DNA of 64,000 nucleotides from positions 78,482 through 142,481 of the forward strand of contig CAWVRH010000002.1 of NCBI GenBank assembly GCA_963932545.1. Direction: 5' to 3'. This document shows, in pieces, positions 42,969 through 52,290 of the stretch (the first letter of the stretch is position 1; the number at the start of each line of letters is the position of its first letter). The translations under genes and the position numbers were made by a program. The notes beneath the pieces are model-generated. The model was not told the DNA's origin and made no database searches. It saw nothing but the letters and a program-made list of their open reading frames with translations. The DNA is from UBA8337 sp963932545. GTDB lineage: Bacteria; Pseudomonadota; Alphaproteobacteria; RS24.

Positions 42969-43946
42969 TTAGCGCTCCTGTCGATATTCAAAACTTTGCT
43001 CGATCTTCATCAGTAAATGCTCCAAGGCGGTCGCGTCTTCATAGTGTCGCGCTTCACCTTCGCCCAAGCAATTGGGTAGGGGGGTCAAGTCCGCAGCGGC
43101 ATCGGGGTCGAAAAAATACGCCATCGAATGGCGCGTCTTGCCGGAGCGATTGACCACGCGGTGTCGGGTCGAGGCATAGCGATCATTGGTCCAGCGCGCC
43201 ATCATATCGCCAATGTTCACGACCAAATGCTCGCGGCCCGCAGGCACCGCCATCCATTCTCCATTAGGGCTCCTCACTTCCAATCCCGCCTCATCGTTTT
43301 GCAACAATAAGGTCAAACAGCCAAAATCTGTATGCGCACCCGCTCCCAATATATGGTCCTCGCGCATGGGTGGATACCGCAAAGGTGCCAGCGTGGCCAT
43401 CGGTAGTTTTAGCCAAGGCTCAAAATGCGTCGCCTCCAGACCCAACGAAAGAGCAAACGCCTGCATCAGTCGGCGCGACAGAGTTTCGCAATCTTGGTAA
43501 GTCGCCTGCATAGCTGCCTTAAACGCGGCACCACCGGACGCTTCGCTTGGCCATTGGTTGGGCCCATGCAGTGCCAATCCAGCTTTGACGAGGGGGTGGT
43601 CAGCCGCCAAGTCACGGCCGATTTTCAAACCCTCTTTTTCATCGCCTTGGCTTTGTGTCTCGGCATCTAAAACTTCTTCGCCATGGCCAAACCAGCCTCG
43701 GTGGCAGGCTGAATTTTCGATGTTTATCTCTCGCTTTTGCGCGGTCGGGAGGTCGAAAAATGCCGCCGCTTGCGCAAAGGCCGCCTCCATAACGTGCGCC
43801 TTCAGACCATGGTTGGCGAGCAGAAAAAAGCCGTTCTCTCGACATGCCGTGCCAATGTCATCGGCGATGCTTTGGCGAGCCGCATCGCTTCCATTTCGTC
43901 CATCTGGCGCGAAAGCTTGAAAGTCGATGACCGGCAGGGTTTGCAT
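42969..43946 (-). CDS. 2-oxoglutarate/Fe(II)-dependent oxygenase (IPNS-like)
   Basis: Isopenicillin-N-synthase-like 2-oxoglutarate-dependent dioxygenase of 325 residues. It opens TLPVIDFQAF, the usual N-terminal strand, followed by ENGFFLLANHGL. The iron ligands are His and Asp in GAHTDFGCLTLL and His in ASTRHRVVN; TRHSMAYFF supplies the RxS motif for 2-oxoglutarate. Relatives hydroxylate or demethylate small molecules; the substrate here is unknown. Start at 43946, two bases past the rppH stop. Position between rppH and purU hints at, but does not prove, a demethylation feeding one-carbon metabolism. Confidence 0.88.
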   Translation of the reverse strand: MQTLPVIDFQAFAPDGRNGSDAARQSIADDIGTACRENGFFLLANHGLKAHVMEAAFAQAAAFFDLPTAQKREINIENSACHRGWFGHGEEVLDAETQSQGDEKEGLKIGRDLAADHPLVKAGLALHGPNQWPSEASGGAAFKAAMQATYQDCETLSRRLMQAFALSLGLEATHFEPWLKLPMATLAPLRYPPMREDHILGAGAHTDFGCLTLLLQNDEAGLEVRSPNGEWMAVPAGREHLVVNIGDMMARWTNDRYASTRHRVVNRSGKTRHSMAYFFDPDAAADLTPLPNCLGEGEARHYEDATALEHLLMKIEQSFEYRQER

Positions 43947-43947
43947 G

Positions 43948-44475
43948 TTAACTCTGAATTCCGCCAAGAAAGGCGAGACGCCGATCCAGCTCGTTATAAA
44001 TCGGTTTTTTAAAATCAATCACCATGGCGGCACATTCGGCTAGCGGGCGCCATTGCCAATCATCGAATTCGATTTGGCTATGCGAGGTCAGATTAATATC
44101 GCTGTCCGACCCCAAAAATTGCATGGCGAACCATTTCTGTTTCTGGCCTCGAAAGCGCCCTTTGAGCGCTGAACCAATTAACGCCTCCGGCAAATCATAG
44201 GGCAGCCAATCCGGCAGCTCATAGATAAGTCTCGCTTTGCTGACCCCGGTTTCTTCGGCTAACTCGCGATAAGCGGCGGTCACAGGCGTTTCGCCATCGT
44301 CGATACCGCCTTGGGGCAATTGCCATGGGGGAGCCTCATCGGGCAATTTATCGGCGCGCCGCTTGCCGCTCCACACCCGTCCCTCTCGATTGAACAAAAC
44401 AATGCCCACACAAGGCCGATAGGCCAAGGCTTGGGCGGGGTGGTCTTCAGGGTAATTAGGAACAGCGTAACTCAT
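43948..44475 (-). CDS. rppH: RNA pyrophosphohydrolase RppH
   Basis: Nudix hydrolase that removes pyrophosphate from 5' triphosphate mRNA ends or cleaves dinucleoside polyphosphates. The 175-residue protein starts YRPCVGIVLFNREG and has a complete Nudix box GGIDDGETPVTAAYRELAEETGV, preceded by PWQLPQ, typical of RppH/IalA-type proteins. I prefer the ATG at 44475 to a TTG one codon earlier. It sits 9 bases after ctpA and 1 base before the oxygenase gene. Confidence 0.93.
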   Translation of the reverse strand: MSYAVPNYPEDHPAQALAYRPCVGIVLFNREGRVWSGKRRADKLPDEAPPWQLPQGGIDDGETPVTAAYRELAEETGVSKARLIYELPDWLPYDLPEALIGSALKGRFRGQKQKWFAMQFLGSDSDINLTSHSQIEFDDWQWRPLAECAAMVIDFKKPIYNELDRRLAFLGGIQS

Positions 44476-44484
44476 CAAACAATC

Positions 44485-45825
44485 TCAAGAAGTGGGTTCA
44501 AAATCGGCTTTGGCTTTGCGCAGCCCAAGCAATAAGTCCACCGCGCGAGATAATTGCTTGTCGTCTTTCGGCTCTGGCGGAATAAAGGCAACGGCATTGC
44601 GCCGCTTTTTCTTTTTGCCTTTCTGATTGGATTTCCCATCGATGTTCTGGCCGTCCAAAGCGCCGCGTAAATCCGACTCGCGCCGCCCCTTGCGCCCTTT
44701 TAAATCTTCGGGCAATTGCTGTTCGGCAATAATATCTGGTGTGATGCCCTTGGCTTGGATGGAACGACCGGATGGAGTGAAATAGCGCGCCGTGGTCATC
44801 CGCAAAGCGCCCGAGTTAGGCAGCGGCATAATGGATTGCACAGATCCTTTGCCAAAACTTTGGGTACCCATAATTACGCCACGGTGATGGTCTTGCAAGG
44901 CGCCCGCAACAATCTCCGCGGCGGAGGCAGAGCCGCCATTGATCATCACGACAATCGGAAACCCACTGGCCATATCGCCACGCCGTGCGCTAAATCGCGA
45001 GCTATCGTCTTCATTGCGGCCGCGAGTCGAGACAATCTCGCCTTTTTCCAGCATCGTATCGGAAACCGAAATAGCCTCGCGCAACAGCCCGCCTGGGTTA
45101 TTGCGAAGGTCAAGGATATAGCCAGCCAGATTGTCTTTGCCAATTTGGGCTGGCAGCTCGTTGAACGCTTTCTTCAAATTCTTTGTAGTCTGCTGGTTAA
45201 ACGTTGTCAGGCGAATATAGCCGATGTTTTTGTCGGGGCCCTCTATGCGTGTGCGGACGGCGCGAATACGAATGGTATCGCGCACGATGGTAATCTCGAG
45301 CGGCTCATCCTCGCCCTCGCGCAAAACCGTGAGGGTGATGGGCTGGCCTTTTTCACCGCGCATCAACTCGACCGCTTCCGAAAGGGTCAGCCCCATAATC
45401 GGCTTTCCGTCTAGCTCGGCAACCAAATCATTGGGGCGCATACCAGCGCGACTGGCTGGTGTCTCATCGATCGGCGCGATGACTTTCACCAATCCATTTT
45501 CCATGGTCACTTCAATGCCCAAGCCACCAAACTCGCCTTTGGTCTCCACCTGCATGTCCTCAAAACCTTTGGGCGGCAAGTAAGACGAATGCGGGTCGAG
45601 CGATGTCATCAGACCAGATAAAGCTGCCTCGATAAGTTCTTTGTCCGAAGGCGCATCGACATAATTGCGGCGCACTTGCTCGAGAACATCTCCGAATAAG
45701 GTTAGCTGTTCGTATAGCTCTTTTTCATCTGTCCGGTCGGCCAGCGCTGGCGTTATGCAAAGCGTGGCTGTCAGGAAGGCGGCGCCAGTAAGGGCGCGAA
45801 GATTAGCAAAAATAGGCAGGTTCAT
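44485..45825 (-). CDS. ctpA: Carboxy-terminal processing protease CtpA (S41)
   Basis: Periplasmic serine protease of 446 residues. An N-terminal signal peptide (cut after about TPALA, residue 29) is followed by an alpha-helical region, a PDZ domain (GGLGIEVTMENG, SRAGMRPNDLVAEL, GLTLSEAVELMRG) and the S41 core with Ser in NGGSASAAEIVAGAL and Lys in GTQSFGKGSVQS. The C terminus is charged and low-complexity (KGKKKKRR). Downstream of envC by 34 bases: a cell-wall turnover pair, since CtpA enzymes in alphaproteobacteria often control hydrolases. Confidence 0.95.
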   Translation of the reverse strand: MNLPIFANLRALTGAAFLTATLCITPALADRTDEKELYEQLTLFGDVLEQVRRNYVDAPSDKELIEAALSGLMTSLDPHSSYLPPKGFEDMQVETKGEFGGLGIEVTMENGLVKVIAPIDETPASRAGMRPNDLVAELDGKPIMGLTLSEAVELMRGEKGQPITLTVLREGEDEPLEITIVRDTIRIRAVRTRIEGPDKNIGYIRLTTFNQQTTKNLKKAFNELPAQIGKDNLAGYILDLRNNPGGLLREAISVSDTMLEKGEIVSTRGRNEDDSSRFSARRGDMASGFPIVVMINGGSASAAEIVAGALQDHHRGVIMGTQSFGKGSVQSIMPLPNSGALRMTTARYFTPSGRSIQAKGITPDIIAEQQLPEDLKGRKGRRESDLRGALDGQNIDGKSNQKGKKKKRRNAVAFIPPEPKDDKQLSRAVDLLLGLRKAKADFEPTS

Positions 45826-45859
45826 AAGGTTTCCGTTTCCAGCTCATCAAGAGCTCGAT

Positions 45860-47035
45860 TTATGATTTCAACCAAGGGGTGGGGTCAATCGGTTCCCCTT
45901 TGTATCTTAATTCCATATATAGCTGACTGCGGCCAGAAGACCCAGACCCCAATTGTTGATTTTCATCCAATAGGGTGCCAATCGGCTCGCCTGCTAATAT
46001 CTCTTGGCCAACAAAGCCCTGAACTTCTTCCAGTCCGGCCAAAATCATTTGATAGCCGCCAGCGACGCCCAAAATAACAATGCCGCCATATTGGCGAAAC
46101 GGCCCGCTGTAGAGAACTTGAGCATCGTAAGGCGCGGTAATTTGCGCTCCCGCACGCGCACTAATCGAGACACCTTGTTGGGAGACACCGTTTTCGTTTT
46201 TCTCCCCAAAGCCTCGGGTCACTTGGCCAGCCACGGGCAGGGGCAATAGGCCTCGCGCGCGCCCAAAGGTTCCGCTGCGCGCGACGGGTTTGGATTTTTG
46301 TCGCTTTTGTAATCGTTGTGTCAAATCTCGTAAATCACGCGCTTCGCGCACTAATTTGGCAATGGCTTGGGCTTCGAGCCGCGCTTCCTTGCGGACTTTT
46401 ATCTCGGCGCGGGCTTTTTGGGCCGTCGCTGCGTTCATGTCTCGGCGTGCGGTGGCGGCGTCTTGTTCGGCGACAATCAGCGCCTTAGATTGCTTGTCCA
46501 TGCGGCGGCGGATGGCCGATAGCTCGGTTAATTGATCTCGCAATTGGCCTGCGCGCGCCTGCATGCCGGGCACAATGGCGCTCATCACCAAGGCGCCTTG
46601 CACGGCGTCGAGCGCGTCTTCTGCATGCACGGCAAACGCAGGTGCGGGTTGTTGTTGCATGGCTTGCAAGCCAGCCAGAAGTTTGGAGAGTGCGGCGCGG
46701 TCGCGTTGCAAGTCTTCGTCCAATTGGTTCTCTGTGACCGCCAATTCGCTCAACCGAGTTTCCAGTCGGTCGCGCTCGGCATCGATGTTTTGCAGGTCTT
46801 TGGCCAGCGCGATAATGCGTTTGCGCAACTGCCTTTGTTGAGCTTTCAAAGTTTCCGCCGCCGCCTGCAACTCCGCTTGGCGCGCTTTGCGGTCTTTAAT
46901 CTCGCTCGATAAAGCGTTTAACTTTTGCTGCTTATCCTGCGCCGAGGCAGGCGACAGGGGTAGCCAGATAGCCAGCCATACAGCCAAGCAAAGCAGGGCT
47001 GCCAAAGGTGTGGAAAATTTGCGCGCGCGTATCAT
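45860..47035 (-). CDS. envC: EnvC-like murein hydrolase activator
   Basis: Periplasmic protein of 391 residues from the ATG at 47035: signal peptide (to about SPASA), a long coiled coil (about residues 30-250, Glu/Lys/Gln-rich), and a C-terminal LytM (M23-like) domain. The LytM metal ligands are missing: the first HxxxD is QQGVS and the second HxH is QLYMELRYKGEPIDP, so it cannot be a zinc peptidase. That fits EnvC, which activates N-acetylmuramyl-L-alanine amidases. The start overlaps the rlmH stop (TAATG). The longer frame to 47125 lies inside rlmH and is rejected. Confidence 0.92.
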   Translation of the reverse strand: MIRARKFSTPLAALLCLAVWLAIWLPLSPASAQDKQQKLNALSSEIKDRKARQAELQAAAETLKAQQRQLRKRIIALAKDLQNIDAERDRLETRLSELAVTENQLDEDLQRDRAALSKLLAGLQAMQQQPAPAFAVHAEDALDAVQGALVMSAIVPGMQARAGQLRDQLTELSAIRRRMDKQSKALIVAEQDAATARRDMNAATAQKARAEIKVRKEARLEAQAIAKLVREARDLRDLTQRLQKRQKSKPVARSGTFGRARGLLPLPVAGQVTRGFGEKNENGVSQQGVSISARAGAQITAPYDAQVLYSGPFRQYGGIVILGVAGGYQMILAGLEEVQGFVGQEILAGEPIGTLLDENQQLGSGSSGRSQLYMELRYKGEPIDPTPWLKS

Positions 47036-47496
47036 TAATCTCGATGATAAGGGTGGTTGGCCAAAATGGAAATGGCTCGCCAAATTTGTTCGGCCAATAA
47101 AACGCGTGCCAAAATATGCGGCCAAGTCATCGGCCCCAGCGCAATTAGCATATTGGCGCGTTGGCGAATGGTGTCCGACAGGCCATCGGCGGCACCTAGC
47201 ACAAAAATCACTTCGCGGGTGCCATCATCGCGCCAATGCGCCAGTTTTTCAGCAAAGGCCCGACTGGCCAAAGATTTGCCACGCTCATCGAGGGCCACCA
47301 CAAAAGCATTGGGGGCGGCCTCTAGGGCGGCTTCAATTTTGCTATTGGCGCCGGCTTGATCTTTTATTTCGGTAAGGCCCAAGCCGTCGAGGGCGAGGGC
47401 GCGTCCGGTTTTTGAAATACGTGTCGCATAGGTGTCAAACAGCGGCGCTTCCTTTTGGCCGCGCATTTGCCCGACCGCCAAGACCGACAGTTTCAC
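47035..47496 (-). CDS. rlmH: 23S rRNA pseudouridine-1915 N3-methyltransferase RlmH
   Basis: SPOUT methyltransferase making m3-Psi1915 in 23S helix 69 of assembled 70S ribosomes. The 153-residue product shows AFVVALDERGKSLASRAFA, the SAM-binding knot VIFVLGAADGLSD and the C-terminal LGPMTWPHILARVLLAEQIWRA. It starts 6 bases after rsfS, in the conserved rsfS-rlmH order, and overlaps envC. Confidence 0.96.
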   Translation of the reverse strand: MKLSVLAVGQMRGQKEAPLFDTYATRISKTGRALALDGLGLTEIKDQAGANSKIEAALEAAPNAFVVALDERGKSLASRAFAEKLAHWRDDGTREVIFVLGAADGLSDTIRQRANMLIALGPMTWPHILARVLLAEQIWRAISILANHPYHRD

Positions 47497-47501
47497 GGCC
47501 T

Positions 47502-47897
47502 TTAATTCGCTTTTTTGGGCGGATTATCGGGGGAATAGGAAACCAGTTCGGCATCGGTCGCCCACATTTTTTCTAGCGCGTAGAACTCACGAACTTCGGC
47601 GCGGAAAATATGCACCACCACATCGCCCGCATCGACCAATACCCAATCGCCGGTAGTTTTGCCTTCGGTGCGGATATCTTTTTGGCCAGCCGCTTTTAGC
47701 TTGCGTTGCAAGTGGTCGGCCAAGGCGGCGACGTGGCGTTTCGAGCGCCCCGTGGCAACCACCATATGGTCGGCCAGCGCTGTTTTACCGTTTAAATCGA
47801 TGGTAACAATATCCTGCGCCAGATCATCGTCTAGGCTGGTCAGAACCATATCGTGAAGCACGCCGTCATCCAGACCGGGTTGCTTGCTTTTTGCCAT
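47502..47897 (-). CDS. rsfS: Ribosomal silencing factor RsfS
   Basis: Binds L14 and blocks 30S-50S joining in starvation. At 131 residues it has SLDDDLAQDIVTIDLNGKTALADHMVVATGRSKRHVAALADHL, VLVDAGDVVVHIF, and REFYALEKMW, all diagnostic of the DUF143/Iojap family. A Lys/Pro tail ends the protein. It follows nadD by 108 bases, the usual nadD-rsfS-rlmH order. Confidence 0.96.
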   Translation of the reverse strand: MAKSKQPGLDDGVLHDMVLTSLDDDLAQDIVTIDLNGKTALADHMVVATGRSKRHVAALADHLQRKLKAAGQKDIRTEGKTTGDWVLVDAGDVVVHIFRAEVREFYALEKMWATDAELVSYSPDNPPKKAN

Positions 47898-48005
47898 TGG
47901 CTTCGTGTCGCTCAGAGCGGTTTCCTCACTTTGCTATACGCAAAAATACTGATTATTCAGTGGTCGCGCAGTCTAACCATAGTTAGGGTGAAAATTCAAT
48001 TGTCT

Positions 48006-48602
48006 TTACTGCCTCGCCTGCTGGCGACGTAAATCGGTAGAGGACAGCGGCGATAGCTCCCCTTGCAGTAAAACCCAGGCAGGCGCGGGCGTATCTTTCA
48101 ATTGGCTGGCCGCTTCGCTCGGCAATTGGGCATCCAAAAATGCCATAGCTGCTGGGGCTTCCAGCGCCGCACGAAGGTCGTTCCCGCGCGGATAAACCGC
48201 CACGGGTATCTCGCTCATCAGGTTTTGCCAGTCTTTCCATTGGTGCATTTGGGTCAGGTTATCGGCGCCCAGAAGCCAGATAAAGCGTACCTGGGGGTGT
48301 CGGGTTTTTAAAGCGCGCACTGTGTCGATAGCATATTGCGTGCCAAGCTCGTCTTCCACAGTATCGACGTGAAATTGGGGATGCTCGGCCAGCGCACGCG
48401 TGGCGGCGAGGCGGGGTTCCAGCTCGCTGGCGGCATTGGTTTTCAACGGATTTTGCGGGCTCACCATCCACCAGATATAATCGACCCCAAGGGTCGACAG
48501 CGCGGCTTCGGCGACCAAGCGATGGCCGGCATGGGGCGGGTCAAAACTGCCGCCAAAAAGGGCGATGGTCTGACCGGAGCTTAAAAATGGCTGCACCTTC
48601 AC
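48006..48602 (-). CDS. nadD: Nicotinate-nucleotide adenylyltransferase
   Basis: Transfers AMP to nicotinate mononucleotide in NAD synthesis. The 198 residues include the nucleotidyltransferase motif ALFGGSFDPPHAGHRLVAE (residues 14-32), IWWMVSPQNPLKT, and the terminal SSTDLRRQQ, a version of ISSTxxR. It lies 36 bases after proA and heads the nadD-rsfS-rlmH block. Confidence 0.95.
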   Translation of the reverse strand: MKVQPFLSSGQTIALFGGSFDPPHAGHRLVAEAALSTLGVDYIWWMVSPQNPLKTNAASELEPRLAATRALAEHPQFHVDTVEDELGTQYAIDTVRALKTRHPQVRFIWLLGADNLTQMHQWKDWQNLMSEIPVAVYPRGNDLRAALEAPAAMAFLDAQLPSEAASQLKDTPAPAWVLLQGELSPLSSTDLRRQQARQ

Positions 48603-48638
48603 ATCCTCTCTTTGCGCTTATTCAGGCCGCGTCTGTCT

Positions 48639-49913
48639 CTACTGAGGCCGCGTCTGGCCCTGCCCCCGCACGGCATACTTAAAGCTAGTCAATTGTTCCA
48701 GCCCCACAGGTCCGCGCGCATGAAAACGCCCGGTGGCAATGCCAATTTCCGCGCCCATGCCAAATTCGCCGCCATCGGCAAATTGGGTCGAGGCATTGTG
48801 CATAACAATGGCGCTATCGACGCGGTTTAAAAATTCAGCCGCGGTATCGGCGTCGTCGCTGACAATGGCTTCCGTGTGGCCCGAGCCATATTGCGCGATA
48901 TGCGCCACGGCTTCGTCCAATCCATGCACCACTTTGACGGCAATAATCGCGTCCAAATATTCTTCATACCAATCTTGCTCGACGGCGGGCGTTACGCGCG
49001 CGTCTGCACTTTGGGCGGGCGCATCGCCGCGCACCGCGCAACCGGCCTCTAGAAGTGCACCAATCAGCGGCTCTAAATGCGTGTCCGCACATTGAGCATC
49101 GACCAAAAGCGTCTCGGTCGCGCCGCAAACTCCGGTGCGCCGCATTTTGGCATTCACCACAATCTCGCGCGCCATCGTTAAATCGCTCGCCGCGTCGACA
49201 TAAACATGACAAACGCCGTCGAGATGGGCAAACACCGGCACCCGCGCTTCTTCTTGCACGCGCCCCACCAGCCCCTTGCCGCCGCGTGGCACAATTACAT
49301 CCACCGTGTCGTCGAGGCCCGCCAGCATCATGCCCACGGCCGCGCGGTCCGGCGTGTCGACAATCTGCACGCAATGTTCGTTTAACTCAGCCGCTTTTAG
49401 CGCGCGCGAAAAACACGCATGAATAAGGCGCGCCGAGTTTTGAATTTCCGACGAGCCGCGCAAAATAACCGCATTGCCCGACTTCAAACAAAGCGCTGCC
49501 GCATCGGCGGTCACATTGGGACGGCTTTCATAAATCACGCCAATGACACCCAAAGGCACGCGCACGCGGGAGATATCTAGCCCGCTTTCGACCTGCCAAT
49601 TGGCCATCACATCACCGACTGGATCGGCGAGCTTTATAATCGCTTCCAGCGCTTTGGCAATGCCTTCGAGGCGGGCTTCATCCAACATAATGCGGTCGAG
49701 ACGCGCGGCCCCGACATCTTGGGCTTGCGCGAGGCTCAAGTCTTTTTGGTTGGCTGAAATAATATTGGCGGCATCTGCGCGCAGTTCATTGGCGGCGTTT
49801 TGCAGGGCCCTATTTTTTTGCGAGCTTGGGGCAATCGCTAATTGGCCAGCGGCTAATTTGGCTTGGCTGCCGAGGCGCAACATTTGGCTCTCTAGGGATT
49901 TTATATCGCTCAT
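48639..49913 (-). CDS. proA: Gamma-glutamyl phosphate reductase
   Basis: Second enzyme of proline synthesis, reducing gamma-glutamyl phosphate to the semialdehyde. The 424-residue protein is an aldehyde-dehydrogenase relative with PLGVIGVIYESRPNVTADAA, RGGKGLV, and the catalytic cysteine in MRRTGVCGATETLL. The ATG overlaps the proB stop by 4 bases (ATGA), consistent with channelling between the two enzymes. Confidence 0.98.
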   Translation of the reverse strand: MSDIKSLESQMLRLGSQAKLAAGQLAIAPSSQKNRALQNAANELRADAANIISANQKDLSLAQAQDVGAARLDRIMLDEARLEGIAKALEAIIKLADPVGDVMANWQVESGLDISRVRVPLGVIGVIYESRPNVTADAAALCLKSGNAVILRGSSEIQNSARLIHACFSRALKAAELNEHCVQIVDTPDRAAVGMMLAGLDDTVDVIVPRGGKGLVGRVQEEARVPVFAHLDGVCHVYVDAASDLTMAREIVVNAKMRRTGVCGATETLLVDAQCADTHLEPLIGALLEAGCAVRGDAPAQSADARVTPAVEQDWYEEYLDAIIAVKVVHGLDEAVAHIAQYGSGHTEAIVSDDADTAAEFLNRVDSAIVMHNASTQFADGGEFGMGAEIGIATGRFHARGPVGLEQLTSFKYAVRGQGQTRPQ

Positions 49914-51070
49914 GTCAGCTCTCCATTAGGGCTCGTCATCAGTACCATATCATCGCGATGCACCATTTCGGTACGCTCGAGATTATATTGCCCGACGTCC
50001 GGCAAAGCGGCAATTGCTTTGCTGTCTTTGCCGATAATAAAACGGGCTTGGGGGCTCGCATAGGCACTCAGGCCACGCGCAATCTCTTGCCCGTCGGGGC
50101 TGATAATCGACAAGCAATCGCCGCGCTCGAAATCACCTTCAAGGCGTTGGACACCGATCGGCAGCAGCGAGTTTCCAGCCACCAGCGCGCGCACGGCGCC
50201 AGCATCTAAATGGACGGATCCTGAGGGTTGCAACGTGCTGGCAATCCAGTTTTTGCGCGCCGTTAATGGATTGGCATGGGCGCGAAACAGGGTTGAGCGC
50301 GCGCCCTGTGCCAAGGCGGTGAGCGGGGAAAGCACGCGGCCACTGGCCAACACCATATGGCAGCCCGAGCTTTGGACAATCTCGCCCGCTTGCAATTTGG
50401 TAACCATGCCACCTGAGCCATGCGGCGACCCACTCTGGCCGGCCATGGCGCTAATTTCGGGGGTAACCTCTTCCACCACGTCTAAAAATTCTGCCGTATC
50501 CGTCTCTTGTGGATTGGCGGTGTAAAGCCCATCGATATCGCTGAATAGCACAAGGCAATCGGCCGAAACCATGGCTGCCACGCGCGCCGCCAAACGATCA
50601 TTGTCGCCATAGCGCAGCTCTTGCGTGGCCAAAGTATCATTCTCATTGAGGATAGGAATGACCCCCATATCCAAAAGCGCGTTGAGGGTTTGGCGCGCGT
50701 TTAAATAGCGTCGGCGCTGTTCTGTGTCTTCGGCGGTTATTAAAACTTGTGCGGCTGTCATCCCATGGGCGCCTAGGGCTGCCTGCCAGCCGCGCACCAA
50801 TTCAATTTGGCCTGTTGCCGAAGCCGCTTGGCTTTGCGCGATGTTTAAATCTTGGCGTTGGACGCCTAATTTGGCGCAGCCCAGCGCCAAAGCACCTGAG
50901 GTTACGACGATGATTTTTTGCCCTTTGGCGCGTGCGTCCGCAATATCGCTGGCCATCGCGGCTAGCCATTCGACGTTTAAGCCTTGGGTGTCATCCTCGG
51001 TCTGGCTTAGCAGCAGCGAAGAGCCGATTTTGAGAACCAAAGTTGTTGCGGTTTGTATTTCTACACGCAT
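49910..51070 (-). CDS. proB: Glutamate 5-kinase
   Basis: First, feedback-regulated step of proline synthesis. At 386 residues it has both domains: the amino-acid-kinase fold (LVLKIGSSLL, VTSGALALG, LNENDTLATQELRYGDNDRLAA, the GSGGMVTKLQAG segment) and a C-terminal PUA domain from about residue 290. Between obgE (20 bases upstream) and proA (4-base overlap); obgE-proB-proA is a frequent alphaproteobacterial arrangement. Confidence 0.98.
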   Translation of the reverse strand: MRVEIQTATTLVLKIGSSLLLSQTEDDTQGLNVEWLAAMASDIADARAKGQKIIVVTSGALALGCAKLGVQRQDLNIAQSQAASATGQIELVRGWQAALGAHGMTAAQVLITAEDTEQRRRYLNARQTLNALLDMGVIPILNENDTLATQELRYGDNDRLAARVAAMVSADCLVLFSDIDGLYTANPQETDTAEFLDVVEEVTPEISAMAGQSGSPHGSGGMVTKLQAGEIVQSSGCHMVLASGRVLSPLTALAQGARSTLFRAHANPLTARKNWIASTLQPSGSVHLDAGAVRALVAGNSLLPIGVQRLEGDFERGDCLSIISPDGQEIARGLSAYASPQARFIIGKDSKAIAALPDVGQYNLERTEMVHRDDMVLMTSPNGELT

Positions 51071-51090
51071 CCCTTTCTCCCTTCACTTCT

Positions 51091-52152
51091 TCATTCTGCT
51101 TCGCGCAAAGGATGCCAAGCTGCCTCTTCGGCTCCCTCTAAAGCGGGGAGTTTGGCGGCATCAATCAGACCCAGCAACCTATCGTAAAGCTCTTGTAGTC
51201 CTTCTTTCGAGACCGATGAAATTGCCAGAACCGGCGCATCGCAAACTTGTGCCAAAGCGGCTCTTTGCTCCTCGACTATCTCTGGGATAAGCGCATCACA
51301 TTTGGTCAGCGCCACCACTTCTTGCTTGGCAGCGAGGCCATCATCATAGGCAGCTAATTCCCCGCGAATGGTCAGATAGCTTTCGGCGATGTTATCTTGG
51401 GTGGCGTCAATGAGGTGCAAAAGCGCCGTGCAGCGCTCAACATGGCCCAAAAACCGATGCCCTAGGCCTGCGCCTTCCGAAGCGCCAGCGATGAGGCCTG
51501 GAATATCAGCCATAACAAATTCGCGCCCGCCCTTGCGTTCAGGCGCGCCTACGACCCCCAAATTAGGATGCAGCGTGGTGAAAGGATAATCGGCAATCTT
51601 GGGCCGCGCCCGACTGATGCTCGACAATAAAGTCGATTTGCCGGCATTGGGCAGACCCAAAAGACCGACATCGGCGATTAGTTTCAGCCGTAGCCATATC
51701 CAAGCCTCGCGGCCTTCTAGGCCAGGGTTGGCGCGGCGCGGCGATTGATTGACAGGGCCTTTAAAATGCGTATTGCCAAAGCCGCCATTGCCGCCCGTGG
51801 CCAGCGCGATGACTTGGCCAACTTCGGTCAAATCGGCGAGCAGGGTCTCATTGTCTTCGCCAAAAATTTGCGTCCCCACAGGCACACGCAAGACTTTGTC
51901 TTCGCCGTCGCCGCCGGTGCGGTTTTGGCCCATGCCGTGGGTGCCCGTGCCAGCTTTGAAATGCTGTTGATAGCGATAATCGATAAGCGTGTTCAGTCCA
52001 TCGACACATTCGACGCGAATATCGCCACCGCGACCGCCATCGCCGCCGTCGGGGCCGCCATATTCAACATAGGCTTCGCGGCGAAACGAAATACAGCCGG
52101 CCCCGCCATCGCCGGAGCGGATATAGACTTTGGCTTGGTCGAGAAATTTCAT
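51091..52152 (-). CDS. obgE: Obg GTPase CgtA
   Basis: Ribosome-associated GTPase acting in 50S assembly and the stringent response. From the ATG at 52152 it has 353 residues: the glycine-rich Obg fold (GDGGAGCISFRREAYVEYGGPDGGDGG), then the G domain with GLPNAGKST (166-174), DYPFTTLHPNLGV, DIPGLI and TKCDA. It lacks the C-terminal OCT domain of some Gram-positive Obg proteins. The longer frame to 52224 is rejected. The rplU-rpmA-obgE order is widely conserved; a terminator-like hairpin lies upstream. Confidence 0.97.
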   Translation of the reverse strand: MKFLDQAKVYIRSGDGGAGCISFRREAYVEYGGPDGGDGGRGGDIRVECVDGLNTLIDYRYQQHFKAGTGTHGMGQNRTGGDGEDKVLRVPVGTQIFGEDNETLLADLTEVGQVIALATGGNGGFGNTHFKGPVNQSPRRANPGLEGREAWIWLRLKLIADVGLLGLPNAGKSTLLSSISRARPKIADYPFTTLHPNLGVVGAPERKGGREFVMADIPGLIAGASEGAGLGHRFLGHVERCTALLHLIDATQDNIAESYLTIRGELAAYDDGLAAKQEVVALTKCDALIPEIVEEQRAALAQVCDAPVLAISSVSKEGLQELYDRLLGLIDAAKLPALEGAEEAAWHPLREAE

Positions 52153-52258
52153 CGGTTCCAATTCCTTACGCGTTGTCTTTAGTCTTACTTTAAATCTTGG
52201 GTCTACCCTAACGCGCTCCTCCAAAAACGAGAAGCGGTAAAGCTTTGGGCCTGAAACG

Positions 52259-52290
52259 AAAAAAGGAGAGGCCTAGATAAGGCCATCTCC
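52259..52290 (-). terminator. Terminator after rpmA
   Basis: Read leftward, a stem of ggagatggcc with ggcctctcc (one bulged T, 7-base loop) is followed by six T. It lies between rpmA and obgE and may make obgE partly independent of the ribosomal genes. A second, 9-bp inverted repeat overlaps its upstream arm. Confidence 0.78.
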
